From Pseudoroseomonas ludipueritiae (GTDB lineage: Bacteria > Pseudomonadota > Alphaproteobacteria > Acetobacterales > Acetobacteraceae): a stretch of 64,000 nt of DNA. The notes under the pieces are model-generated. The model searched no databases. It saw only the letters and a program-made list of their open reading frames with translations, and was not told where the DNA came from. The position numbers and the translations under genes are program-made. Location of the stretch: NCBI RefSeq assembly GCF_014490445.1, contig NZ_JACTUZ010000004.1, positions 36,790-100,789 of the forward strand. Reading direction: 5' to 3'. Below are positions 1 through 7,769 of this stretch, piece by piece; position 1 is the first letter of the stretch, and every line of letters starts with the position of its first letter.

Positions 1-186
1 TTCCCAGGCCCGGCGATAGGACATCTTCAGCGCCCGCCCGGCCGCCGAGATGGAGCCGCTGCGGCCGATCTCCTCCAGCAGCGAGACCTTGCCCGGCCCG
101 ATGCGCACTCCGCCGAGATCCAGGCGGATGATCAGCCTGGGGGCGGTGCCGGCGGTCTGCGGTTCAGGGCGTCGGGCACGGGGCAT
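1..186 (-). CDS. modE: ModE-like molybdenum-dependent regulator, N-terminal part (cut by window edge)
   Basis: Only the first 62 codons are present; the gene runs off the left edge. The visible part is a winged helix-turn-helix of the ModE/LysR-like type: a beta strand with LIIRLDLGG, then GPGKVSLLEEIGRSGSISAA and a recognition helix ending MSYRRAW. The motif 'GSISAAGRALKMSYRRAW' is typical of ModE N-terminal domains. It starts 38 bp downstream of modC in the same orientation, so it is probably the last gene of the modABC operon. The family represses molybdate uptake when molybdate is bound, but the molybdate-binding domains cannot be checked here. A stand-alone 'LysR HTH only' ModE protein is equally possible. 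Confidence 0.75.
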   Translation of the reverse strand, partial: MPRARRPEPQTAGTAPRLIIRLDLGGVRIGPGKVSLLEEIGRSGSISAAGRALKMSYRRAWE

Positions 187-224
187 GGGCGGGATCCTTC
201 ACGCGTCGGGTGCCGGCGCAATGC

Positions 225-1328
225 TCAGGCAGGGTTGTCGCCATTGCCCGGGGTGAAGGCCACCGCCTTCACGAGGGCCCAGACCGGCAGGCCGGGGCGC
301 AGGCCCAGGCGGCGGACGGAATCCTGCGTCACCCGCGCCAGCAGCAGGCTGGGGCCAAGGCGCAGGCGCAGCATCGCCTCATGGGCGCGGCCGGGCTCCA
401 CCGCCTCCAGCACCGCCGGCAGTACGTTCTGCACCGAGAGGTTCCGCGGCTCCTCCGTCGCGACGGAGACATCGCGGGCGCGGATGCGCAGCCGCACCGG
501 CGCGCCTGGCGGCGCCGCTTCCAGCGGCACGGCGAATTCGCCGCCCGGAAAGCCGAGGCGAGTCACGCCCTGCTCCGGCGCATGGCCCAGCACGGTGCAG
601 CCCAGCACCACGCCGGCGTCCCGTCGCGCCGCCAGGATCGGCAGGTCCGTGCGGGCGGAAAGCGCCTCGGGCGTGCCGCAGGCCAGCACCCGCCCGGCTT
701 CCATCAGCACCAGCCGGTCCGCCAGCCGGTCCACCTCGTCCAGCGCATGCGTCACGTAGAGGATGGGGATGCTGAACCTCTCCCGCAGGCGGGCCAGGAA
801 AGGCAGCACCTCAGCCTTCCGGCTGGCATCCAGCGCGGCCAGGGGCTCATCCATCAGCAGCAGCCGGGGGCGGGAGAGCAGGGCGCGGCCCAGGGCCACG
901 CGCTGCTTCTCGCCGCCCGAAAGCGCCGCCGGGCGCCGCGCCAGCAGATGGCCGATGCCAAGCAGGGCCACCACCTCCTCCATCCCCGGGCCCTCGGCGC
1001 CGCGCGGGGCACGGCGCAGGCCATAGCGCAGGTTGGTTTCCACCGAGAGATGCGGGAAGAGGCGGGAATCCTGAAAGACCACGCCGCAGCGCCGCTGTTC
1101 CGGCGGCACCATGCGGCGCGCGGCACTGTCGAAGAGCAGGGCGCCATCCAGGGTGATGCGCCCTTCCTGCGGGTGCAGCAACCCGGCCACCGCCGAGAGC
1201 ACGGTGGATTTGCCGCAGCCGGAAGGCCCGAAGATGGTGGTGACGCCCGCGCCCGGCGCGGTGAAGGCGGCATCCAGCGTGAAGCCCTGGCCGCCAGGAA
1301 AGCTGTGCCGGATGGCGAGGTCCAGCAT
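225..1328 (-). CDS. modC: Molybdate ABC transporter ATP-binding protein ModC
   Basis: 367 aa, normal ModC length. The ATPase energises molybdate import from the cytoplasmic face. Visible motifs are Walker A GPSGCGKS (about 34-41), signature LSGGEKQR (about 136) and Walker B LLLMDEP (about 156). A C-terminal TOBE/Mop-like molybdate-binding region covers about residues 290-360 ('GLRPGLPVWALVKAVAF'). The reading frame extends upstream into modB, but the ATG at 1328 overlaps the modB stop (TGATG), the usual arrangement for translationally coupled modB-modC, so I chose it. Confidence 0.93.
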   Translation of the reverse strand: MLDLAIRHSFPGGQGFTLDAAFTAPGAGVTTIFGPSGCGKSTVLSAVAGLLHPQEGRITLDGALLFDSAARRMVPPEQRRCGVVFQDSRLFPHLSVETNLRYGLRRAPRGAEGPGMEEVVALLGIGHLLARRPAALSGGEKQRVALGRALLSRPRLLLMDEPLAALDASRKAEVLPFLARLRERFSIPILYVTHALDEVDRLADRLVLMEAGRVLACGTPEALSARTDLPILAARRDAGVVLGCTVLGHAPEQGVTRLGFPGGEFAVPLEAAPPGAPVRLRIRARDVSVATEEPRNLSVQNVLPAVLEAVEPGRAHEAMLRLRLGPSLLLARVTQDSVRRLGLRPGLPVWALVKAVAFTPGNGDNPA

Positions 1329-2029
1329 CAGCGCGGCGCCCGGCCCAGCAGCACCTGCATCCGCCGCCCGACGAATTCCGCCAGCAGCAGGCCCACCACG
1401 GCCATGGCGAAGGAGAAGGCGGCCAGCCGCGCCGCCGTGGCCTCCCCGCCCGGGGTCTGGGTGGCGCTGTAGATGGCCAGCGGCAGGGTCTGCGTCTCGC
1501 CCGGGATATTGGAGGCGAAGGTGATGACGGCGCCGAACTCCCCAAGGCCGGCGGCGAAGGCGGTGATGGCGCCGGAGAGGATGCCGGGCGTGATCAGCGG
1601 CAGGGTGACCGTGACGAAGCGGTCCAGCGGCCCGGCGCCCAGGGTGCGCGCCGCTTCCTCCAGCCCCGGGTCCACCGCGTCCAGGCTGAGGCGCACGGCG
1701 CGGACGATCAGCGGAAAGGACATGACCCCCGTGGCCAGGGCGGCGCCCGCCGTGGTGAAGACCAGCCGCACGCCGAGCCAATCATGCAGCCAGGCACCCA
1801 CCGGGCCGCGAATGCCGAAGATGACCAGCAGCAGCCAGCCGATCACCACGGGAGGCATGACCAGCGGCAGATGCACAAAGGCGTCCAGCAGCCCGCGCCC
1901 GGGAAAGCGCCCGCGCGCCAGCAGCCAGGCCACCAGCACCGCCGGGGGCAGACCGAAGGCGACGGAGCGCAGCGCCACGGCCAGGCTGAGCCGCACGGCC
2001 TGCCATTCCTCGGGGGAGAGCCAGGTCAT
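1328..2029 (-). CDS. modB: Molybdate ABC transporter permease ModB
   Basis: 233 aa inner-membrane permease with about five hydrophobic segments. It carries the cytoplasmic EAA-type loop 'EEAARTLGAGPLDRFVTVTLPL' in the middle, typical of ModB/CysW permeases. It lies between modA (9 bp upstream) and modC (one-base overlap), which fixes the role as the membrane channel of the molybdate importer. Confidence 0.93.
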   Translation of the reverse strand: MTWLSPEEWQAVRLSLAVALRSVAFGLPPAVLVAWLLARGRFPGRGLLDAFVHLPLVMPPVVIGWLLLVIFGIRGPVGAWLHDWLGVRLVFTTAGAALATGVMSFPLIVRAVRLSLDAVDPGLEEAARTLGAGPLDRFVTVTLPLITPGILSGAITAFAAGLGEFGAVITFASNIPGETQTLPLAIYSATQTPGGEATAARLAAFSFAMAVVGLLLAEFVGRRMQVLLGRAPR

Positions 2030-2038
2030 GCGGCCGGA

Positions 2039-2812
2039 TCAGGGCGCCCGCAGGCCGAAGCCGAAGCGGCGGTAGACCTCGGCGGCCTCGGGCCCGGTGA
2101 TGAAGGCGAAGAAGTCGCGCGCTTCCGTGTTGCCGCCCGCGCGGCGGGTGATGGCGAAGGGATAGGTGACGGCCGGGTGGCTTTCAGCCGGGAAGGTGCC
2201 GACGACCTTCACGCCCTTCGAGGCCGCCGCGTCGGTGGCATAGACAATGCCCAGCGGGGCTTCCCCACGCTCCACCAGCAGCAGGGCGGAGCGGACGTTG
2301 TCGGCGCGCGCCAGGCGGGGGGAGACCTTGTCCCATTGTCCCATCCAGCTCAGCGCCGCCTGGGCGTATTTCCCGACCGGCACATGGGAAGGATCGCCGG
2401 TGGCGATGCGGCCATTGGCGCCGGCCATGGCCACGAGGTCCGTGTCGCGAGCCAGGGTGACGGGCGCACGGGCCGAATCAGCAGGCGCGATCAGCACGAG
2501 GCTATTGGCCAGCGGGCTGATGCGGGTCTCGTGCAGGATCAGGCCCCGCTGCTGGACGTAATCCATCCAGGGCTCATCGGCCGAGGCGAAGATATCGGCC
2601 GGCGCTCCCTGCTCCATCTGCCGCGCCAGGGCGGAGGAAGCGGCGAAGGAGAAACGTGGCAGCGGGTGCCCCCTGGGGCGCCAGGCTTCCCCCAGCGCCT
2701 TCATGGCGTCTGTCAGGCTGGCGGCGGCGAAGACGGTGGGTCCCTGCGCCTCCTGTGCCCGGAGAGGCGGGGCCAGGAGCGTGCAGGCGGCCAGGAGGGT
2801 GCGGCGATGCAT
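2039..2812 (-). CDS. modA: Molybdate-binding periplasmic protein ModA
   Basis: 257 aa from the ATG at 2812. The start was chosen because it gives a clean signal peptide (MHRRTLLAACTLLAPPLRAQ) directly before the mature fold; the open frame extends further upstream without sense. Mature motifs are those of ModA: 'VFAAASLTDAMKAL', 'DIFASADEPWMD' and the C-terminal 'FFAFITGPEAAEVYRRFGF'. It captures molybdate (or tungstate) in the periplasm and is the first gene of modABC-modE. Confidence 0.92.
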   Translation of the reverse strand: MHRRTLLAACTLLAPPLRAQEAQGPTVFAAASLTDAMKALGEAWRPRGHPLPRFSFAASSALARQMEQGAPADIFASADEPWMDYVQQRGLILHETRISPLANSLVLIAPADSARAPVTLARDTDLVAMAGANGRIATGDPSHVPVGKYAQAALSWMGQWDKVSPRLARADNVRSALLLVERGEAPLGIVYATDAAASKGVKVVGTFPAESHPAVTYPFAITRRAGGNTEARDFFAFITGPEAAEVYRRFGFGLRAP

Positions 2813-3323
2813 GCGGCGGGCTCCGCTCGTTGTTCCCGTTCGGGTATATCGATCCCTTGCGGGGGGCACAACCCGGCCCCGCTTTAGGCCGGGATGAAGC
2901 CCCGCTCCCGCACCGCCTCGCTTTCCAGCGCCGCGAGGAAGGCCCACGGGGCCGGGCGCGCCAGCAGCAGCCAGCAGGCGAAGGCATTCGCCGGGTGACC
3001 GGCATCAGGACCACCGGCAGACCTTCTGCCCGGCCGAAGCCCGCCGAATGATCAGGCCGGGCGCCAAGGCGCCGCAGCAGCACCTTGCCAGCCAGCGGCA
3101 GGCCAGACCGCCGCCGATGGCACGCGTCGCGGGGGTGACGAGGCCTGGGAGCAGCGCTTCGAGCTTGGCCTGGAAAGGCCTGTGGCGTGCAAGGGCAGCA
3201 TGGGCCCGTGATCGCTGGGTGCGAGGGAGCGGAACATCTTCAGGGCGCCAACCTGCTTTCGGCGACATTGGCCGCAGCCTGCCACAGGGCCCATATTGCG
3301 CCGAGCCAGACGCGGGAGGAACG
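2813..3323. other. Intergenic stretch with a possible degraded gene end
   Basis: Between divergent modA and the nitroreductase gene. No intact gene is convincing. On the minus strand an open stretch reads ...'GRAEGLPVVLMP' and then, one frame over, 'GHPANAFACWLLLARPAP' continuing to a stop at 2884-2886. The switch of frame with continued protein-like composition suggests a decayed C-terminus, but I cannot name the family. The upstream region of modA (2813-2880) is less G+C-rich and should hold its promoter. Confidence 0.3.
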
Positions 3324-4061
3324 ATGCCGGACTCCGATACATCCGCCACAAGCCAGAGCGGCGCGCACCGGCTGCCCCAGGGCGCGGCCGAGGTGGTGGA
3401 GGCGGCGCTTCATGCCCGGCGTTCGGTGCGCGCCTTTCTGCCGCAGCCGGTGGAACCCGCATTGGTGGAGCGGCTGCTGGCCGCTGCGGCCCGGGCGCCG
3501 AGCGGCACCAATATGCAGCCCTGGCGCGTGCATGTCCTGACCGGCGCGGCGCGGGACCGGCTCTGCGATGCACTGGTGGAGGCGCATCTCGCGGGGCAGG
3601 CCGAACCTGACCCCGGTTACGCCTATTACCCGCCGCAGTTCTTTGAGCCTTACCTCTCCCGCCGGCGAAAGCTGGGGTGGGATCTGTATGGCCTGCTTGG
3701 CATCGGCAAAGGCGAGAAGGAGCGGATGCGCCAGCAGCACGGCCGCAACTTTCGTTTCTTCGATGCCCCGGTCGGCATGATCATGACCATTGACCGGCGG
3801 CTGGAGGTCGGCTCCTGGCTCGACTACGGCATGTTCCTGCAGGCTCTGGCGACGGCGGCGGTCGCGCATGGGCTGGGCACCTGCCCGCAGGCCGCATTCG
3901 CCGAGCACCACCGCAGCATCCGCCGCGTCCTGCCAATCGGCGAGGGGGAGGTGGTGGTCTGCGGCATGGCACTAGGCTACCCGGATTGGGCCGCGCCCGA
4001 GAACCGGCTGGTGACGGAACGGGTGCCGGTGCGGGAATTCGCCACCTTTTACAGCGCCTGA
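3324..4061 (+). CDS. Nitroreductase family protein
   Basis: 245 aa FMN-dependent oxidoreductase of the nitroreductase fold. Visible features are 'ARRSVRAFLPQPVE' and 'RAPSGTNMQPWRVHVLTG' near the N-terminus (FMN phosphate-binding Arg/Ser region), a central 'DYGMFLQALATAAVAHGLGTCPQAA', and C-terminal 'GMALGYPDWAAPENRLVTERVPV'. These match the nitroreductase subfamily often annotated as NfnB-like. The ATG at 3324 follows GGGAGGA with good spacing; the upstream in-frame extension has no such site. The substrate cannot be read from sequence. Confidence 0.85.
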   Translation: MPDSDTSATSQSGAHRLPQGAAEVVEAALHARRSVRAFLPQPVEPALVERLLAAAARAPSGTNMQPWRVHVLTGAARDRLCDALVEAHLAGQAEPDPGYAYYPPQFFEPYLSRRRKLGWDLYGLLGIGKGEKERMRQQHGRNFRFFDAPVGMIMTIDRRLEVGSWLDYGMFLQALATAAVAHGLGTCPQAAFAEHHRSIRRVLPIGEGEVVVCGMALGYPDWAAPENRLVTERVPVREFATFYSA

Positions 4062-4094
4062 CATGGCGCCCGCCGGCTGCTGGCGACGGTGAGC

Positions 4095-4118
4095 AGCCTG
4101 CCGCAGTTGCGGCAGGCT
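4095..4118 (+). terminator. Stem-loop downstream of the nitroreductase gene
   Basis: A 10-bp perfect stem (arms 4095-4104 and 4109-4118) closes a 4-nt loop 34 bp after the nitroreductase stop. There is no T tract, so it is a plausible but not certain intrinsic terminator. Confidence 0.5.
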
Positions 4119-4666
4119 CCGCGCAAGCCGGAGACACGGGTGCAGCTTGCTTTCGTGAGCCATGAAACAGCACCTCCGGCGCTGGATGGCGGCGGAAGAA
4201 CGGAAAAGGGATAGGCGGAAACAGGCGCTTCCACATTCGCAATTACCCGCCGCATTCGCGGAAGCTGTGCTTCAGCTATCCACCGGCCATGACTTGATGG
4301 ATGCCGCAGGCAGGCGCATTCGCATTCACGCTTCGTCAAGGATTATCCCGCAAAAGGAGGCAGATCTCTTCCCAGAGGATTTTGCCCATGTTTTTCATCC
4401 GCGCCCTGAAGCCTTCCTTGCGCTGTTTCTGGCGATGGATCTCGCCAGGAGGCTACCGGCCTGAACGGCGCTACATGCGGGGCCTGCCGCGCCAGGCAGC
4501 GAGTTGAAGTCGCGCCCGATGGCGCATCTTTCGCGATTTCTTCCCCGGATGGGCAGCCAGGACCACTGCATGGTATGATGCTGAGATGCTGGCGAGATAT
4601 TGCCAGTATTGTTTACGGATTTGCAGAATATGAAAATTTTCTGCGAATCCCGTCAAGTTCGGGAAA
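4119..4666. other. Intergenic region, no supported gene
   Basis: Several short open frames exist (for example 4162-4464 and 4388-4507 on plus) but none resembles a known family or has a strong ribosome-binding site. From about 4570 to 4660 the base composition becomes clearly A+T-richer than its surroundings, consistent with the promoter of the gene starting at 4667. Confidence 0.4.
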
Positions 4667-5776
4667 GTGCCAGCGTTGTTGGAAAAGGAATCTGCCCCCC
4701 TGCCGGATAAGCCGGAGGATATCCGCCGCTTCGCCCAACGCAGCTTCGCCGACCTGGGTTGGCGGACCCTGCGGAACGATCCTTCCGCCCAGGCTTCCAT
4801 GCCGCCGGTAGACGCCAGCCTGACCTTTGCCCATCCTGATCTTGGTGTGGCGCTGGTGGATATGGCGCCCGACCGCGCCGCCGATCCCGTCGAGCGCCTG
4901 CGGCGGCGGCTGGAGGCGCTGGAAACCCGCCCTACCTTCGCCGCCGAATTACCCATCGTTTACCTGCCGCTAACAAGCGCCGATCTCTGGCGGCTGAACA
5001 TCATCCTGGACAGCGCCTTCGCTTCCCGCGCGCCACTACCGCGCGAAGAAGGGGGCTGGGTGGATGTGGTGCAGCAGGCACTGCTGCCAGAATCCTTTCC
5101 GCGCCCGGTGGAACAACCGGAGCCCGGCACAACAGCTAGCATCGACCTCGCTGCGGAGGCCAAACAGCGTCGCTCTCTCCGGCCATGGATGCTTTCGGGC
5201 GTGGCGGCGGCGCTTCTGGCTGGCGTGGTCGCGTTTTATGTCCTCGATCCGCCCGGCCAGCAGGCCTCTCTGCCTCAGCCCGGGGGGCAAACTGAACCTG
5301 CGCCCCCCGCGGTGCCGGATGAGCCTGCCGTTGCGGCGGCACCTCCGGTACGGGCTGATGTGGTCCAGCCCAGACCTGCCGCACCGGAGCCTGCGCCGGA
5401 CCAGCGGCCGGCTCCAGCGCAACAAGCAGGCGGCGCGCCTCCGCCTTGGGGAGCTAGCGTGCCACCACGGCAGCCGGAAACCGTTTTCGGCCCGAGGCGG
5501 ATCACCGTGCATTCCACCGCGGCCAAGCGCGACGTCGCTGAAGCCCTGCTCCGCTCCGCCGCCAGCGCGGATGACACAGTGGAGTTCCGCACGCTGCGGA
5601 CCACACTCAACTTTGCCTCGGTGCGGTATTTTCACGAGAGAGACAAGGCGGCGGCCGAGCAACTGGCCAAACGGCTCGGCCCGACATGGCGCGTGCAAGA
5701 TTTAACGCGCTACCGGCCAAGCCCGAGGTTGGGCAGCCTTGAGGTGTGGCTGCCACGATACTTCCGCGCCGACTGA
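4667..5776 (+). CDS. Unrecognised membrane-anchored protein with proline-rich linker and C-terminal LytR_C/SPOR-like domain
   Basis: 369 aa from GTG at 4667, the first start after an in-frame stop at 4631. Visible parts in order: an N-terminal globular region (about 1-160) with 'SLTFAHPDLGVALVDMAP' and 'LPIVYLPLTSADLWRLNIIL'; one transmembrane helix (about 178-197, 'MLSGVAAALLAGVVAFYVL'); a Pro/Ala-rich linker (about 200-275); and a C-terminal domain (about 280-369) with 'TVEFRTLRTTLNFASVRYFH' and 'LGPTWRVQDLTRYRP'. The last domain resembles the LytR C-terminal/SPOR-like fold seen in envelope proteins. The N-terminal pattern GVALVD recalls NERD/restriction-endonuclease-like folds, which is only a guess. 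I do not recognise the family and assign no function. Confidence 0.75.
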   Translation: MPALLEKESAPLPDKPEDIRRFAQRSFADLGWRTLRNDPSAQASMPPVDASLTFAHPDLGVALVDMAPDRAADPVERLRRRLEALETRPTFAAELPIVYLPLTSADLWRLNIILDSAFASRAPLPREEGGWVDVVQQALLPESFPRPVEQPEPGTTASIDLAAEAKQRRSLRPWMLSGVAAALLAGVVAFYVLDPPGQQASLPQPGGQTEPAPPAVPDEPAVAAAPPVRADVVQPRPAAPEPAPDQRPAPAQQAGGAPPPWGASVPPRQPETVFGPRRITVHSTAAKRDVAEALLRSAASADDTVEFRTLRTTLNFASVRYFHERDKAAAEQLAKRLGPTWRVQDLTRYRPSPRLGSLEVWLPRYFRAD

Positions 5777-6042
5777 GGGCAGGATGCGGGCGGCCCTACC
5801 GCGGCTGCAAGACCGCGGTCTGGGCTTCGGGCGTCCCGCCATACCACCTGAGGCCTTGCTGTCGGAAAATCATAAAACGTGAGGGCCAGAATGTCGGGGT
5901 ATTTTACAACACCGCCGCGCCGACAGTTGGATATCACGCTAAGACCTTGAATCTGCAGCGGAGAATAGACTGGCACGTTGCTTGCAATTCTTGGCGTGTA
6001 GACCCTGCACCCTGGCAGGGGCCCGCAACCAAGGAAGCTATT
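5777..6042. promoter_or_regulatory. Upstream region of the PEP-CTERM gene
   Basis: About 265 bp without a gene. The part from 5865 to 5990 is notably A+T-richer and is the likely promoter area for the gene at 6043. No recognisable operator was found. Confidence 0.35.
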
Positions 6043-6678
6043 ATGCGTCAGCTGAAGTCCCTGCTTCTCGGTACCGCCCTGGCGGTTGCAACCAGCGTCT
6101 CGGCCATGGCAGCGCCGATCACCGGTAGCTTCGACATCACCGGCCTCTTCCAGGCCGAGAACAGCGCCGGCGTCAACGTTCCCTTCAATCAGGCCACCGC
6201 CATCGACTTCTGCGCGGCCATCACCGGCGAATGCGTCACCGATCCGGGTGCTGGCACCGGCACCGGCGCCTTCCAGGTAAACAATGCTTCCGCCGACAAT
6301 ACCTTCGGCATCACTGACGGGCAGATGGGTGTGGTGAAGGACTTTGTCTTCAGCCCCTTCACCACGGTGGCGGACTTCTTCAAGATCGGCGACCTGAGCT
6401 TCAACCTGACGCAGATCGAGAACTCCTCCTTCAGCACCGGCAGCTTCCAGTTCCTGATCCTGACCGGCACTGGCGTGTTCAGCCGCGACGGCTATGACGA
6501 CACCGCCGGCACCTTCAGCTTCACCGGCCAGACCAACGGCGTCGACACCACCGGCACCTTCACCTTCAGCGGCGCCTCCGCCGCCGTGCCGGTGCCCGAG
6601 CCTGCCTCGCTGGCGCTGTTCAGCGCCGGCCTGCTGGGCCTGGGCCTGGCGCGCCGCAACCGCCGCAAGGCGGTCTGA
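6043..6678 (+). CDS. PEP-CTERM sorting-domain protein
   Basis: 211 aa. Signal peptide MRQLKSLLLGTALAVATSVS...AMA. The mature region is rich in Gly, Thr, Ser and Phe with a beta-rich, repetitive feel ('TAGTFSFTGQTNGVDTTGTF'). The C-terminus is a textbook PEP-CTERM signal: VPVPEP, a hydrophobic helix (ASLALFSAGLLGLGLA) and a basic tail RRNRRKAV. Such tails are recognised by an exosortase that places the protein at the cell surface or in the matrix; no exosortase lies in this window. A ribosome-binding site AAGGAAG sits 6 bp before the ATG at 6043. Function of the mature domain is unknown. Confidence 0.88.
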   Translation: MRQLKSLLLGTALAVATSVSAMAAPITGSFDITGLFQAENSAGVNVPFNQATAIDFCAAITGECVTDPGAGTGTGAFQVNNASADNTFGITDGQMGVVKDFVFSPFTTVADFFKIGDLSFNLTQIENSSFSTGSFQFLILTGTGVFSRDGYDDTAGTFSFTGQTNGVDTTGTFTFSGASAAVPVPEPASLALFSAGLLGLGLARRNRRKAV

Positions 6679-6697
6679 GCGGCATCCTGCCAGGGTT

Positions 6698-6720
6698 GGG
6701 GAGCGGTCATGCCGCTCCCC
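6698..6720 (+). terminator. Stem-loop terminator after the PEP-CTERM gene
   Basis: Nine-base-pair perfect stem (6698-6706 with 6712-6720, GGGGAGCGG/CCGCTCCCC) with a 5-nt loop, 19 bp after the stop codon. No T run follows. Confidence 0.6.
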
Positions 6721-6940
6721 GATCCATCAGGTTTCACGACACGAAGTTCAGGCTCTCGTCAGCCATACGTCGTCTGCCACGGCCAATCTCCGAACCGACA
6801 GTCGTACGAATTCTCTGTGTGGTGTTGATCTGCCTGAGCGCTAACGCTGGGGGACACATCCACAATGCGCGGGCAGATCGCACGTCGCAGTTTCCTGGCC
6901 CGCTGGCCTGCTACAACGGCCTGGTGACGCCGCCGCATTA

Positions 6941-7540
6941 TATCGGTGCCTCCCTCCGTAGCGCGCCGATGGCCTCGGCCCGGTCGATCACGACGCCGCC
7001 CAGGGCGCCGCCATGACCACAGGCATATGTCGCCAGAACATGACTCACCCGGTCCGTCCGCAGTGCCAGCGGTCTGATGGCAGCGGCCAGGACGGGAATG
7101 TCGGAAAAATTTACACTGATGCCCACCGGCCTGTAGCGGGCCAGGGCGCTCCCACAAGAATTTGGCGACGCCAGCGTACCAGGCATCGCTGACCAGTAGG
7201 TGGCCGCTCGGCAAGAGGCGGTGCAGCATTAACCTGCTGAGGGCGGCCATGCTGCTAGCGAAGGCCAGCGCGGCCTCGCCGCCCCCTAGCAGGCTGAGCG
7301 CCGGGTTGCCACAGCGGGTGTGGAAGGGCGGCGCCTTCGCTTCAGGCTCGGGGGCCGAGAAGCCACCGGCATCCGGGTCCGCACGGAAGCTGGTGGCGGC
7401 GCCAAGGAACGGGCCAGCGGCGCGCCAGGCTGCGGGCTGGGGCGGCGGTATGGACGGCCCGGGTTGCCCTGCGCATGGTTCTGTCTCCGCTTCTGGTGGG
7501 CAGGCTGGCCGATAGGTCGGGCCGCCGCCCGGTGCAAGTG
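6941..7540 (-). pseudogene. Decayed Cys/Met-metabolism PLP-dependent enzyme
   Basis: Protein similarity survives only across frames. One frame gives 'HTRCGNPALSLLGGGEAAL' and 'ASSMAALSRLM...SGHLLVSDAWYAGV' (about 7190-7330), matching the trans-sulfuration family pattern YxRxGNPT...LEGGEAALAFASGMAA...GDHVVVSD. A second frame then continues 'RYRPVGISVNFSDIPVLAAA' and 'YACGHGGALGGVVIDRAEAI' (about 6941-7150), matching the region around the PLP-binding lysine. The normal segment between these two parts is missing by tens of residues, and the expected SATKY lysine context reads as ATYACGHG. So there is at least one frameshift, one internal deletion and loss of the C-terminal third. It was probably once a methionine gamma-lyase or cystathionine lyase-like enzyme. 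Confidence 0.75.
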
Positions 7541-7607
7541 CCCCAAGGCCAAGGCCGGAGGAGGGCCTTGGCACTCCTGGCCCAGCGGGCTAGGCTGGTG
7601 CCGTTGT

Positions 7608-7692
<85 letters not shown>

Positions 7693-7769
7693 AACACAGC
7701 TGGCAGAGCCGGCCTCCTTTTCTTCCCGCCCCCCTCGGTGCTGGCCGTGTTGAAGAAGGGGCGCTTGGG

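Noticed and set aside
2830-2862. A possible ModE (Mo-box) operator upstream of modA around TATATCGAT
   Set aside because: Only one half-site resembles the known motif and no convincing mirror half could be found by eye.
4162-4464. A 100-codon plus-strand open frame after the nitroreductase gene
   Set aside because: No family similarity, no good ribosome-binding site, and it lies in a stretch with several equally long competing frames.
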